The notes below the pieces were generated by a model. The model did no database searches, had not been told where the DNA came from, and saw only the letters and a list, made by a program, of their open reading frames with translations. A stretch of 5,801 bases of DNA. Source: Paracoccaceae bacterium. Its GTDB lineage: Bacteria > Pseudomonadota > Alphaproteobacteria > Rhodobacterales > Rhodobacteraceae. A program made the position numbers and the translations under genes. Position 1 is the stretch's first letter, and every line of letters starts with the position of its first letter. Shown here piece by piece: positions 1 to 5,801 of the stretch. The stretch spans positions 1 to 5,801 of the forward strand of contig JABSSB010000220.1 of NCBI GenBank assembly GCA_013214715.1, given 5' to 3'.

Positions 1-1
1 G

Positions 2-31
2 ACCGGAGCCTTGGTCGCCATGTCCCGATAA
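2..31 (+). CDS. C-terminal tail of an unidentified plus-strand gene (partial)
   Basis: One plus-strand frame is open from the window edge and reads TGALVAMSR before a TAA stop at 29-31. An intrinsic terminator starts nine bases after that stop, which is the main reason to think a real gene ends here. Only nine residues are visible, so no product can be named. A neighbouring frame stops at 34-36 and would serve almost equally well. The gene would converge on the minus-strand broken gene that ends at 75. Confidence 0.35.
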   Translation, partial: TGALVAMSR

Positions 32-39
32 ACTGAATG

Positions 40-69
40 CGTCGGGCCTCAAACCCGGCGGTTTTTTTT
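40..69 (+). terminator. Rho-independent terminator, plus strand
   Basis: CGTCGGG (40-46) pairs with CCCGGCG (54-60), including one G-U pair, around the 7-base loop CCTCAAA. One G and then eight consecutive T (62-69) follow on the plus strand. The minus strand has no T-run on the far side of the stem, so it acts for plus-strand transcription entering from the left. It also separates that transcript from the convergent gene whose stop is at 75. Confidence 0.85.
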
Positions 70-74
70 CGGTC

Positions 75-1251
75 TCAATTGCAGCGCGCGACATTACCCG
101 GATCGCGGAACGTGGTGAATTGAGAAATCAGCAAACGGGTTGGCGCTTCGTTCAGTTCTTGATCATAGAGAGTCTGCGCGATTTTCTGGTATTCAGAGCG
201 GCAGGAATAAATCAGCCGGCCTTTGGCATCCGTTTTGAGCTGAAGATCTTGTGCATCTGATGAATTCAGCTGGGCCACAATCCGGCGTGACGCAATTCGG
301 ATGCGTCGCTGGTCATCCAGACTGATGCAATCGGGTGCGACGGCTTCATCCATGACTTCATAGACACGATTGCCGATGTTGAACCGTTCGATCCGGAACT
401 CTCGGCCGGCGCCAAAGGTCGTGCTCGACTGGATTGCCCCGCTCAGCGCAAGCTCGGCAGTGACAGGAGACAGCCAGGTGTCAAACTGCGCGGCGAGGCT
501 GCCGTCAACGCCAAGATCGAAAGTGATTGTTTGCTGGCATTCCTTGTTGATGACCAAACGGCCAAAGAAATAGTCCCGGAAGTCGTCAAACTGGTCGCTG
601 TCTCGACTTTCAATCGAGTCCCACAAGTTTTCAAAGGCGGCTTCGAGATCGTAAAGCGAGATCGGATCTGGCGGCGGGGCGGCAGCATCGATTGGCAAGG
701 GCACAATGCCAAAACTGTCTTCTGACACGGTCACCCAAATATCTTCGATATATTTTTCCTGCATCTTGTCCGCCCCGATACGCAGATCGATTTTCTGATC
801 GGGGGCGGACTCCATGGTATAAATCTCAGACGGTGTCAGGGTAATCTCACCGTAAAGCTGTGTTTGCACGGGAACATTTTCCCGTGGCAAAGCCGCAACC
901 TCCGTCTGCAAATCCCCAAACGATCTGCGGAGAAATAGTTTGTATTTCCCCCCAGCACATAGACCGGCATGCCAAATTCCGACACCGCCAATTAAATATC
1001 CGCCAGTCCCGCACGGAGCGATCCAAAAGATACAGAAGCGTGCCCGTGGGCAAATAGATGTGTTTCTTCAGCATCTCGGGATTGCCATCTTCAAATCTCG
1101 CGAGCCTGGCACTGCTGCTTTTGACGACCACCAACTGCTCTACCGCATAGGTTTCATCACCAAATCTGACCTTATCCGCCTTGGAAATCTGCGGTGTGAC
1201 ACGTACAAAAACGACCGCCAATCCAAACGCAACACAATGAAAGCGTCGCAT
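75..1251 (-). pseudogene. Secreted protein of unknown function, broken by two 1-nt frameshifts
   Basis: Three minus-strand frames carry successive parts of one protein. Frame 1 starts at ATG 1251 and is coherent to about 991. Frame 2 holds FGMPVYVLGGNTNYF and its flanks (about 988-914). Frame 3 runs open from 911 to the TGA at 75. One extra T at 990-991 and one extra G in the GGGG at 914-917 (minus-strand bases) join them with no internal stop into 392 residues. Residues 1-25 look like a Sec signal peptide: MRR, a hydrophobic stretch, then SKA before Asp26. A proline-rich hinge APPPDP lies near 192-197. Four cysteines fall near 239, 309, 351 and 391, which suits disulfides in an exported protein. 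I recognise no family. Purine-rich AAGGGGTAGGG lies 8-18 bases before the ATG and no clear promoter is visible. As read, translation from 1251 leaves the protein frame after residue 87 and stops at 847. The alternative reading from TTG 911 lacks a signal peptide and a good ribosome binding site. This is either a recent pseudogene or an intact gene with two sequence errors. Confidence 0.75.
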
Positions 1252-1348
1252 GGACCCGTCCCTACCCCTTAACCGGCTTATGACATCAAACTGTTAACCA
1301 AACGGGCACGCGGTGTGTATTGTGGCAAGACCATTGCGAGGTATAGAA

Positions 1349-1371
1349 AAAGCCCCCGAAACGGGGGCTTT
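1349..1371 (-). terminator. Rho-independent terminator of the ccm / PaaG-like transcript
   Basis: A perfect 10-bp stem, AAAGCCCCCG (1349-1358) with CGGGGGCTTT (1362-1371), closes on a 3-base AAA. On the minus strand the stem runs into a stretch of five T (1351-1347) and then CTATACC. It lies 53 bases past the stop of the PaaG-like gene, so it is the natural end of that transcript. It also separates that transcript from the broken gene starting at 1251. The plus strand ends in TTTATT, so weak bidirectional action is possible. Confidence 0.9.
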
Positions 1372-1424
1372 ATTGCTTGGGGTTTTCTGTCGAGCCACAT
1401 GCTCATGGCCCGGTTGGGCTGGAT

Positions 1425-2201
1425 TTACCGGCCTTCGAATTTGGCCGGGCGTTTTTCCAGAAAGGCCATGACGCCTTCTTTGAAATCGCGGCTTTTGCCG
1501 CACGCCCCCTGCAGCTTCGCCTCGGTCGTCAATTGGGCGTCGAGCGTGGCGTCAAAGCTGCCCCGGACCGCGTCCTTGATCGCGCCATAGGCCAATGTCG
1601 GACCCTGCGCGAGGCTTTCTGCCCGCGCGCGCCAATGGGCAGCGAACTCGGCATCTGGGATCGCTGCCCAGATCAGTCCCCATTCATCCGCCTGCTTGGC
1701 CGAGATTTTATCCGCAAAGAGTGATGCGCCCATCGCCTTGGCCATCCCCATCAAGCGCGGCATGAAATAGGTTCCACCAGCATCCGGCATCAGACCAATC
1801 CGCGCGAAGGCCTGCAGGAAATAGGCGCTTTCCGTCGCGATCACCACATCCGCCGCCAGCGCCAGATTGGCCCCCGCCCCGGCCGCCGGGCCGTTCACGG
1901 CGGCAATGGTGGGCACCGGGCAATCATAAATCGCTTTGAGCATTGGCGTGTATTCATCACGCAGGGTGCGTTCGAGGTCAATCTCCGCCGCGCTGCCTCG
2001 GTCGCTGAGATCCTGTCCGGTGCAAAAGGCCCGATCCGCGCCGGTCAAAACGATGCAGCGGGCCGTCTTGGGCAATTCGCGCATGGCATCGGCGATTTCC
2101 GCCCGCATCAGCGCGTTCAAGGCGTTCATCTTGTCGGGGCGGTTCAGCGTCAGCACCGCCAGACCGTCCGTGATCTCCACGGTGATGGTCTCATAATTCA
2201 T
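1425..2201 (-). CDS. PaaG-like enoyl-CoA hydratase/isomerase (crotonase family)
   Basis: A 258-residue single-domain crotonase fold protein, the usual length for the family, expected to be cytosolic and to act on an acyl-CoA thioester. Visible motifs are LTLNRPDKMNALN (17-29), FCTGQDLSDR (59-68), the CoA and oxyanion-hole region NGPAAGAGANLAL (103-115) and PDAGGT (139-144). The acidic residue in the last motif is Asp140. The two glutamates of classical enoyl-CoA hydratases are not at their expected places. GQDL-DR, the Asp in PD-GGT and the following EWGLIW resemble PaaG, the ring 1,2-epoxyphenylacetyl-CoA isomerase, more than a beta-oxidation hydratase. No other paa gene is present, so the substrate is unproven. 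I chose ATG 2201 because AGGAG (2214-2210) sits 8 bases upstream; the in-frame ATG at 2219 lies upstream of that site and would add six residues. It is 84 bases after ccmH with no terminator between, so it is probably co-transcribed. Confidence 0.9.
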   Translation of the reverse strand: MNYETITVEITDGLAVLTLNRPDKMNALNALMRAEIADAMRELPKTARCIVLTGADRAFCTGQDLSDRGSAAEIDLERTLRDEYTPMLKAIYDCPVPTIAAVNGPAAGAGANLALAADVVIATESAYFLQAFARIGLMPDAGGTYFMPRLMGMAKAMGASLFADKISAKQADEWGLIWAAIPDAEFAAHWRARAESLAQGPTLAYGAIKDAVRGSFDATLDAQLTTEAKLQGACGKSRDFKEGVMAFLEKRPAKFEGR

Positions 2202-2285
2202 GGGTCGTGCTCCTCTCATCCCTGTCGCGCGCCACCCTGACGCATGCCCTGCGCAAGGGAAACCCCCGACACGACGTCACTCGGA

Positions 2286-2744
2286 TCAGCCTTTCAGGAT
2301 ATCGTCCAGACGCGCGCGTTCTTCTTCGCTGAGGTCGGTTTCCGTTGTCGCCACGGCCCGGCTACGACGGCGCATGAAGCCAAAGCTCAAACCGGCAGCC
2401 ATCAACAGCATCACAGGGCCGGCAGCCCAAAGGATCCAGTTGGCCCCCGAGAGGGTTGGCCGCAGCAGCACATATTCGCCATAGCGGTCTACTATGAAAT
2501 CCATCACCTCATCATCGCTGTCGCCTTCGACCAGCCGTTCCCGCACCAAAAGGCGCAGATCACGAGCCAAAGAGGCATTGGATTCGTCGATGCTTTCATT
2601 GCGGCAGACCAGACAGCGCAACCCTTTGGACAAGTCCCGCGCGCGCTCTTCCAGCATGGGATCATCCAGAACCTCGTCCGGTTGCACCGCCGCCACCGGC
2701 CCTGCCAGCCCAAAGGCCAGCACCACAGCGAACACATATCTCAT
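2286..2744 (-). CDS. ccmH: Cytochrome c maturation protein CcmH (CycL / Ccl2 type)
   Basis: A 152-residue periplasmic, membrane-anchored thiol protein of system I cytochrome c maturation. It acts on the apocytochrome CXXCH cysteines and delivers the reduced polypeptide to CcmF for heme attachment. Residues 1-20 form a signal peptide ending in VAA. The redox motif LRCLVC has Cys44 and Cys47 and continues RNESIDESNA, close to the family pattern LRCxxCQNQSIxDSNA. A helical region follows, then RYGEYVLLRP (87-96), a membrane segment at about 102-123, and a basic-then-acidic cytoplasmic tail. The length matches the short single-domain CcmH, with no fused CcmI-like TPR domain; a separate CcmI would be needed elsewhere. 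Its ATG overlaps the ccmF stop as ATGA, and GGAG lies 9 bases upstream inside the end of ccmF. Both point to translational coupling. Confidence 0.96.
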   Translation of the reverse strand: MRYVFAVVLAFGLAGPVAAVQPDEVLDDPMLEERARDLSKGLRCLVCRNESIDESNASLARDLRLLVRERLVEGDSDDEVMDFIVDRYGEYVLLRPTLSGANWILWAAGPVMLLMAAGLSFGFMRRRSRAVATTETDLSEEERARLDDILKG

Positions 2745-4702
2745 TCCGCGGGAACTCCGGCCACTGGCGTCTTTCGCGCGCCCACGGCAACCCGGAATCG
2801 CCGATCAAACAATGAAATCACGCCGCCCAGAGCCATCAGGATCGCCCCAAGCCAGATCCAGTTGGTCCAAGGCTTGATATAAGTCCGCACAGTCCAGCCC
2901 CCATCGGCCTGCGCATCGCCGATCACCACATAAAGGTCGCGCGTAATCCGATAATCAATCGCGGCCTCGGTTGTCGGCATCTGCGCCACTGGGTAGTCGC
3001 GCTTTTCCGGATGAAGCGTCGCCACATGGCGACCGTCCCGCGTTGCCTCGATCGTGGCCATGGTCGAATAGTAATTCGGCCCTTCGACAAAATCGACCGA
3101 GCGCAGCACAAGATCATAAGCGCCCACCTGGAACGGCTCATCGATATAGGCGACGCGTATATCTTCCTTCTGCCAGGCCACAAGCCCGGCAATGGCAAAG
3201 ATCGACACGCCCAAACCGGCATGGCCCACCGCCTTGCCCCAATCGGCCCCCGGTAGCCTGAACAGGCGGGACCATCCGCTGCGCCCTGTGCGGGACCACA
3301 GATCAATCACCGCCCCGGCAAAGACCCAGCCACCAACCATCACGCCGATAGGTCCGATAATGCTATTGCCGGTCTGCATGGTGTAGACCAGCAAGGTGAT
3401 CGCCAGCACCAGCACTGCGGCATAGCGCAGCTTGTAAGCCACCTGACCAAGCTTACCGCGTTTCCATGGCAACATGGACCCAAAAGGCAGCGCGATGCCC
3501 AAAAGCAGCATGATCGGCGAAAACGCCATATCGAAGAAGGGCGGCCCGACCGACACACGCATGTCAAAGGCCATTTCCGCCACCATGGGCCACATGGTGC
3601 CGAAAAAGACGATAAAACAGCTCACCGCCAGCAACACGTTGTTGAGAACCAGTGCCCCTTCGCGGCTGACCAGAGCAAAGACACCCTTGGCCTCCATCAC
3701 CGGCGCACGGAGCGCAAAGAGGACAAGGGCGCTGCCGGTGAAGAAGAACAGGATCATCAGGATAAACACGCCGCGTTCAGGGTCATTGGCAAAAGCATGA
3801 ACCGAGGTCAGCAGGCCAGACCGCACGATGAACGTCCCGATCAGCGAAAAGCCAAAGGCGAGGATCGCGAGCAGGATGGTCCAGCTTTTCAGTGCCTCAC
3901 GCTTTTCCACCACAATGGCCGAATGCAGCAGCGCGGCGCCCAACAGCCATGGCATGAAGGAAGCATTCTCGACCGGATCCCAGAACCAGAACCCACCCCA
4001 GCCCAGCTCATAATAGGCCCACCACGACCCCAGCGCGATGCCGATGGTCAAAAAGACCCATGCCGCCAGCGTCCAGGGCCGGACCCAGCGCCCCCAAGCT
4101 GCGTCCACGCGCCCTTCGATCAGGGCGGCCACGGCAAAGGAAAACGCCATCGAAAGCCCGACATAGCCCAGATACAGGAAAGGCGGGTGGAAGGCCAAAC
4201 CGGGGTCCTGCAAAAGCGGGTTGAGATCCTGCCCGTCAAAGGGCGGCACCGCCAGACGCAGGAACGGGTTCGATGTGAAAAGGATAAAGGCCATGAAAGC
4301 CACGCCAATGGCGGCCTGCACCGCCAGAACGCGGGCGCGCAGTGTTGGGGGCAGCCCTTTGCCGAACCATGCAGCCATCGCGCCAAACAGCGCCACGATC
4401 AGCACCCAAAGTAACATCGACCCTTCGTGATTACCCCAAGTGCCCGAGATTTTGTAGATCATCGGCTTGGCGGAATGGCTGTTCAGCACCACAAGTTGAA
4501 GCGAGAAATCCGAGGTGATGAACGCCCACATCAGCGCGCCGAAGGACACAGCGATCAGGATGAATTGAAGGCTGGCGGCCGGTTCGGCCACGGCCATCAT
4601 ACCGGCATGTCGTCGATGGGCCCCGATCATCGGAATGATCATCTGAACCACTGCGACCATAAAGGCCAGGATAAGCGCGAAGTGACCGAGTTCTGTTGTC
4701 AT
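2741..4702 (-). CDS. ccmF: Heme lyase CcmF (Ccl1 type), cytochrome c maturation
   Basis: A 653-residue polytopic inner-membrane protein, the usual CcmF length. It takes heme from holo-CcmE and, with CcmH, attaches it to the CXXCH cysteines of apocytochromes c. The tryptophan-rich WWD signature lies at about 227-252, from GSWWAYYELGW to WFWDPVENASFMPWL. His172 (AFHPP) and His302 (SVHAFA) match the periplasmic heme ligands, and His260 (LLHSA) and His494 (VGHAGLG) match the ligands of the stable transmembrane heme, by analogy with the E. coli protein. NHEGS (91-95) and the periplasmic LHPEKRDYPV stretch (563-572) are also family-typical. About 15 hydrophobic segments are present; a periplasmic domain at about 510-612 precedes the last one (614-632). 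The start at 4702 gives the expected N-terminus, MTTELGHFALILAF. Only a weak TAGG lies just before it, so initiation does not depend on a strong Shine-Dalgarno site. All key residues are intact. Confidence 0.97.
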   Translation of the reverse strand: MTTELGHFALILAFMVAVVQMIIPMIGAHRRHAGMMAVAEPAASLQFILIAVSFGALMWAFITSDFSLQLVVLNSHSAKPMIYKISGTWGNHEGSMLLWVLIVALFGAMAAWFGKGLPPTLRARVLAVQAAIGVAFMAFILFTSNPFLRLAVPPFDGQDLNPLLQDPGLAFHPPFLYLGYVGLSMAFSFAVAALIEGRVDAAWGRWVRPWTLAAWVFLTIGIALGSWWAYYELGWGGFWFWDPVENASFMPWLLGAALLHSAIVVEKREALKSWTILLAILAFGFSLIGTFIVRSGLLTSVHAFANDPERGVFILMILFFFTGSALVLFALRAPVMEAKGVFALVSREGALVLNNVLLAVSCFIVFFGTMWPMVAEMAFDMRVSVGPPFFDMAFSPIMLLLGIALPFGSMLPWKRGKLGQVAYKLRYAAVLVLAITLLVYTMQTGNSIIGPIGVMVGGWVFAGAVIDLWSRTGRSGWSRLFRLPGADWGKAVGHAGLGVSIFAIAGLVAWQKEDIRVAYIDEPFQVGAYDLVLRSVDFVEGPNYYSTMATIEATRDGRHVATLHPEKRDYPVAQMPTTEAAIDYRITRDLYVVIGDAQADGGWTVRTYIKPWTNWIWLGAILMALGGVISLFDRRFRVAVGARKTPVAGVPAE

Positions 4703-4708
4703 GCCTAT

Positions 4709-4737
4709 GGTATAGACGCCGCGCGCCGCGCATCCAA
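4709..4737 (-). promoter_or_regulatory. ccmF: Candidate weak promoter just before ccmF
   Basis: On the minus strand TTGGAT (4737-4732) and TATACC (4714-4709) are separated by exactly 17 bases. They match the sigma-70 consensus at 3 and 4 of 6 positions. A start about 7 bases past the -10 would fall at or next to the ccmF ATG, implying an almost leaderless message. That would fit the poor ribosome binding site. Such a match can arise by chance, so the call is tentative. Confidence 0.2.
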
Positions 4738-4812
4738 TCCCAAACGGGCCCGCAGGCGCTCCTGTCGCAGGTCTACGTGATCACAAATCTGTGGCCCAAC
4801 CTGATGAATATT

Positions 4813-4873
4813 GACGGGCACCGGCCTCCGTGACCGCTGTTGCGCGACCAGCCCTGCTCAACCGGTGCCCGTC
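4813..4873. repeat. Perfect 12-bp inverted repeat with a 37-base interior
   Basis: GACGGGCACCGG (4813-4824) is exactly complementary to CCGGTGCCCGTC (4862-4873). Shorter pairings such as GCTG/CAGC are possible in the 37 bases between. TTGAC (4811-4815) and GTCAA (4877-4881) also form a rough outer pair with a bulge. On the minus strand the stem is followed by AATATT and on the plus strand by TTTG, so neither end is a convincing intrinsic terminator. It may be a structured leader, an attenuator or a small RNA. I could not match it to a known RNA family. Confidence 0.7.
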
Positions 4874-4903
4874 TTTGTCAACGCGCCCTGTAGCCTGTGA
4901 CCG

Positions 4904-4941
4904 GACCAAAGGCACTATCGACCAAGGTCAAGCCTTTGATC
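4904..4941. repeat. Imperfect inverted repeat, possible operator
   Basis: GACCAAAGGC (4904-4913) pairs with GCCTTTGATC (4932-4941) at 9 of 10 positions. Inside it lies GACCAAGGTC (4920-4929), a shorter dyad whose centre is offset by two bases. The arrangement could be a protein-binding site or an RNA hairpin ahead of ccmF. No T-run follows on either strand. Nothing here identifies the regulator. Confidence 0.4.
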
Positions 4942-5002
4942 GATGTGAAATAATTACAATTTAAAGGTTACCAAACCCTTACATCACCGTACGCTGGTGC
5001 GA

Positions 5003-5449
5003 TCAGCTGCCTTCAGGCTCTTTGTAGACGCCCTGTTCTTTGAGGATGTCCACCACTTCCGCCGGCATATATGTCTCATCATGTTTAGCAAGAATTTCAG
5101 AGGCTTCAAAGACACCGTTCACGTAGCGACCTGTGCCAACCATGCCCTGGTTTTCAGAAAAGAGATCCGGCAAAACGCCGACATAGGTCACCGGAACAGA
5201 GGCATTGCCATCGGTCACGACAAACCGCACTGCAGCGCCCTGCCCGCGCACGATGGAGCCTTCTTCAACCAGCCCGCCGATGCGGAATACCTCGGTTGAT
5301 GCAGGCGGCTCTTCGGTGACCTGGGTGGGCGAGCGGAAAAAGTTGATCCCGTCGCGCATGGCATAGCCAATCAGCACGGTGGCGATGATCAGCGCCAGAG
5401 CGCTGACCAGGATGATCTGAATACGGCGTTGTTTTTTCAAGCTTTTCAT
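5003..5449 (-). CDS. ccmE: Periplasmic heme chaperone CcmE (CycJ)
   Basis: A 148-residue membrane-anchored protein that binds heme covalently in the periplasm and passes it to CcmF. The N-terminus KSLKKQRRIQ is basic and is followed by one membrane anchor at about 11-30, leaving the rest in the periplasm. The body, about 52-120, reads as the beta-rich OB fold, with FRIGGLVEEGSIVRG and PVTYVGVLPDLFSENQGMVGTG. The motif HDETYMP (123-129) supplies the heme-attaching His123 and the nearby Tyr127, and a short tail follows. Length and motif are typical. The ATG lies four bases after the argC stop with no clear Shine-Dalgarno site, which suggests translation coupled to argC. Confidence 0.97.
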   Translation of the reverse strand: MKSLKKQRRIQIILVSALALIIATVLIGYAMRDGINFFRSPTQVTEEPPASTEVFRIGGLVEEGSIVRGQGAAVRFVVTDGNASVPVTYVGVLPDLFSENQGMVGTGRYVNGVFEASEILAKHDETYMPAEVVDILKEQGVYKEPEGS

Positions 5450-5453
5450 CGGA

Positions 5454-5801
5454 TCACGGATATAGAGGGGGCATTGTCAGCCCGGTGGGTTCAGGGTGAC
5501 CCAGCATCAGGTTGGCGTTTTGCAATGCCTGCCCCGAGGAGCCTTTGGTCAGATTATCAAGCGCTGCCACGACAATAGCACGCCCCGCGACCCGTTCGCC
5601 AGTCACACCGATATGACAATAATTCGACCCGCGCACATGATGCGTGCTGGGCGTTTCGCCAAAGGGCAGGACTTCCAGGAATGGCTCATCAGCATAGGCC
5701 GCTGCCAGCGTGTCATGGATCACCTGCGCATCACCTTCGACATAGGTCGTGGCCAAAATCCCGCGATTGGCGGGGATCAGATGCGGGGTGAACTGCACCG
5801 T
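5454..5801 (-). CDS. argC: N-acetyl-gamma-glutamyl-phosphate reductase ArgC (partial, C-terminal part)
   Basis: The frame is open to the window edge and ends at TGA 5454-5456, giving about 115 residues, roughly the last third of a typical ArgC. ArgC reduces N-acetylglutamyl phosphate to N-acetylglutamate semialdehyde with NADPH, in the cytosolic arginine pathway. Family signatures visible are FTPHLIPANRGI near the start of the fragment, VRGSNYCHIGV in the middle, and DNLTKGSSGQALQNANLMLG before the C-terminus. The NADP-binding domain and catalytic cysteine lie outside the window. The GTG at 5798 is an internal valine codon, not the true start. It sits directly upstream of ccmE; as I recall, argC and ccmE are also neighbours in Rhodobacter. 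Confidence 0.96.
   Translation of the reverse strand, partial: TVQFTPHLIPANRGILATTYVEGDAQVIHDTLAAAYADEPFLEVLPFGETPSTHHVRGSNYCHIGVTGERVAGRAIVVAALDNLTKGSSGQALQNANLMLGHPEPTGLTMPPLYP

Larger units (their letters stand above)
4703..5002. other. 300-base non-coding gap between ccmE and ccmF with dyad elements
   Basis: No convincing gene was found on either strand; minus-strand frames break within about 20 codons. Going from ccmE toward ccmF it holds a weak hairpin CACC/GGTG (4999-4985), an AT-rich patch (about 4980-4947), an imperfect dyad (4941-4904), and a strong 12-bp stem (4873-4813). A small CACA/TGTG hairpin (4794-4783) and a GC-rich stretch up to ccmF follow. None carries a T-run, so no intrinsic terminator is evident and read-through from argC-ccmE is possible. 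The length and structure make it the obvious place for ccmF control sequences. Confidence 0.6.

Noticed and set aside
1377..1724. Plus-strand open frame of 115 codons opposite the PaaG-like gene
   Set aside because: It begins just past the terminator stem and mirrors the crotonase reading frame; no independent coding signal or ribosome binding site was seen.
2202..2219. Upstream ATG at 2219 as the start of the PaaG-like gene
   Set aside because: The good AGGAG site lies between this ATG and the one at 2201. The shorter form also matches the usual crotonase N-terminus.
2230..2285. Terminator between ccmH and the PaaG-like gene
   Set aside because: CCCT/AGGG (2244-2256) is only a 4-bp stem and no T-run follows on the minus strand, so read-through is expected.
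2244..2882. Plus-strand open frame of 212 codons across ccmH and the end of ccmF
   Set aside because: It is antisense to ccmH and ccmF, has no family features, and its composition reflects the opposite strand.
3797..4414. Plus-strand open frame of 205 codons opposite ccmF
   Set aside because: It is rich in Arg, Gln, His and Pro, has no recognisable motif, and lies wholly antisense to a clear ccmF with all key residues intact. This is the usual antisense shadow of a GC-rich membrane-protein gene.
4801..4880. Hammerhead ribozyme, SRP RNA or riboswitch in the ccmE-ccmF gap
   Set aside because: CTGATGA occurs at 4801-4807, but the GAAA and the stem arrangement of a hammerhead are missing. The SRP RNA GGAAGGAAGCAGCC-type core is absent. 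I could not align the stem with a known riboswitch consensus.
4885..4938. Short minus-strand frame starting at TTG, ending TGYRAR
   Set aside because: It would be only 17 codons with a TTG start and a poorly spaced AAAGG, and it overlaps the dyad element. This is not enough to call a gene.

Overview
This window reads as a chromosomal segment of an alphaproteobacterium, most likely a Rhodobacterales (Roseobacter-group) member. It has moderately high GC, a system I cytochrome c maturation locus starting right behind argC, and CcmE/CcmF/CcmH sequences of the usual alphaproteobacterial kind. The assignment rests on recalled family sequences and gene order, not on a database search. Every well-supported complete gene is on the minus strand, so transcription runs from high to low coordinates.

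Layout in transcription order: the C-terminal third of argC (5801-5454), ccmE four bases later (5449-5003), a 300-base non-coding gap with inverted repeats (5002-4703), ccmF (4702-2741), ccmH overlapping it by 4 bases (2744-2286), a PaaG-like crotonase-family isomerase/hydratase (2201-1425), and an intrinsic terminator (1371-1349). Past the terminator lies a separate secreted-protein gene of unknown function (1251-75), split by what look like two one-base deletions. At the left edge a plus-strand intrinsic terminator (40-69), just after a stop codon, suggests that a convergent plus-strand gene ends there.

The ccm genes belong to one pathway. CcmE is the periplasmic heme chaperone that carries heme on a histidine. 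CcmF takes heme from CcmE, and CcmH handles the apocytochrome CXXCH thiols, so that heme can be attached covalently. The other system I components (CcmABCD, CcmG, CcmI) are not in the window. ArgC (arginine biosynthesis) and the PaaG-like protein (acyl-CoA chemistry) are linked by position, not by obvious function.

Most of the window is conventional. The two points most worth a second look are the reading-frame reconstruction of the broken gene, where adding one base at each of two short homopolymers restores a single 392-residue secreted protein, and the structured ccmE-ccmF gap with a perfect 12-bp stem. I found no CRISPR array, insertion sequence, tRNA or rRNA.
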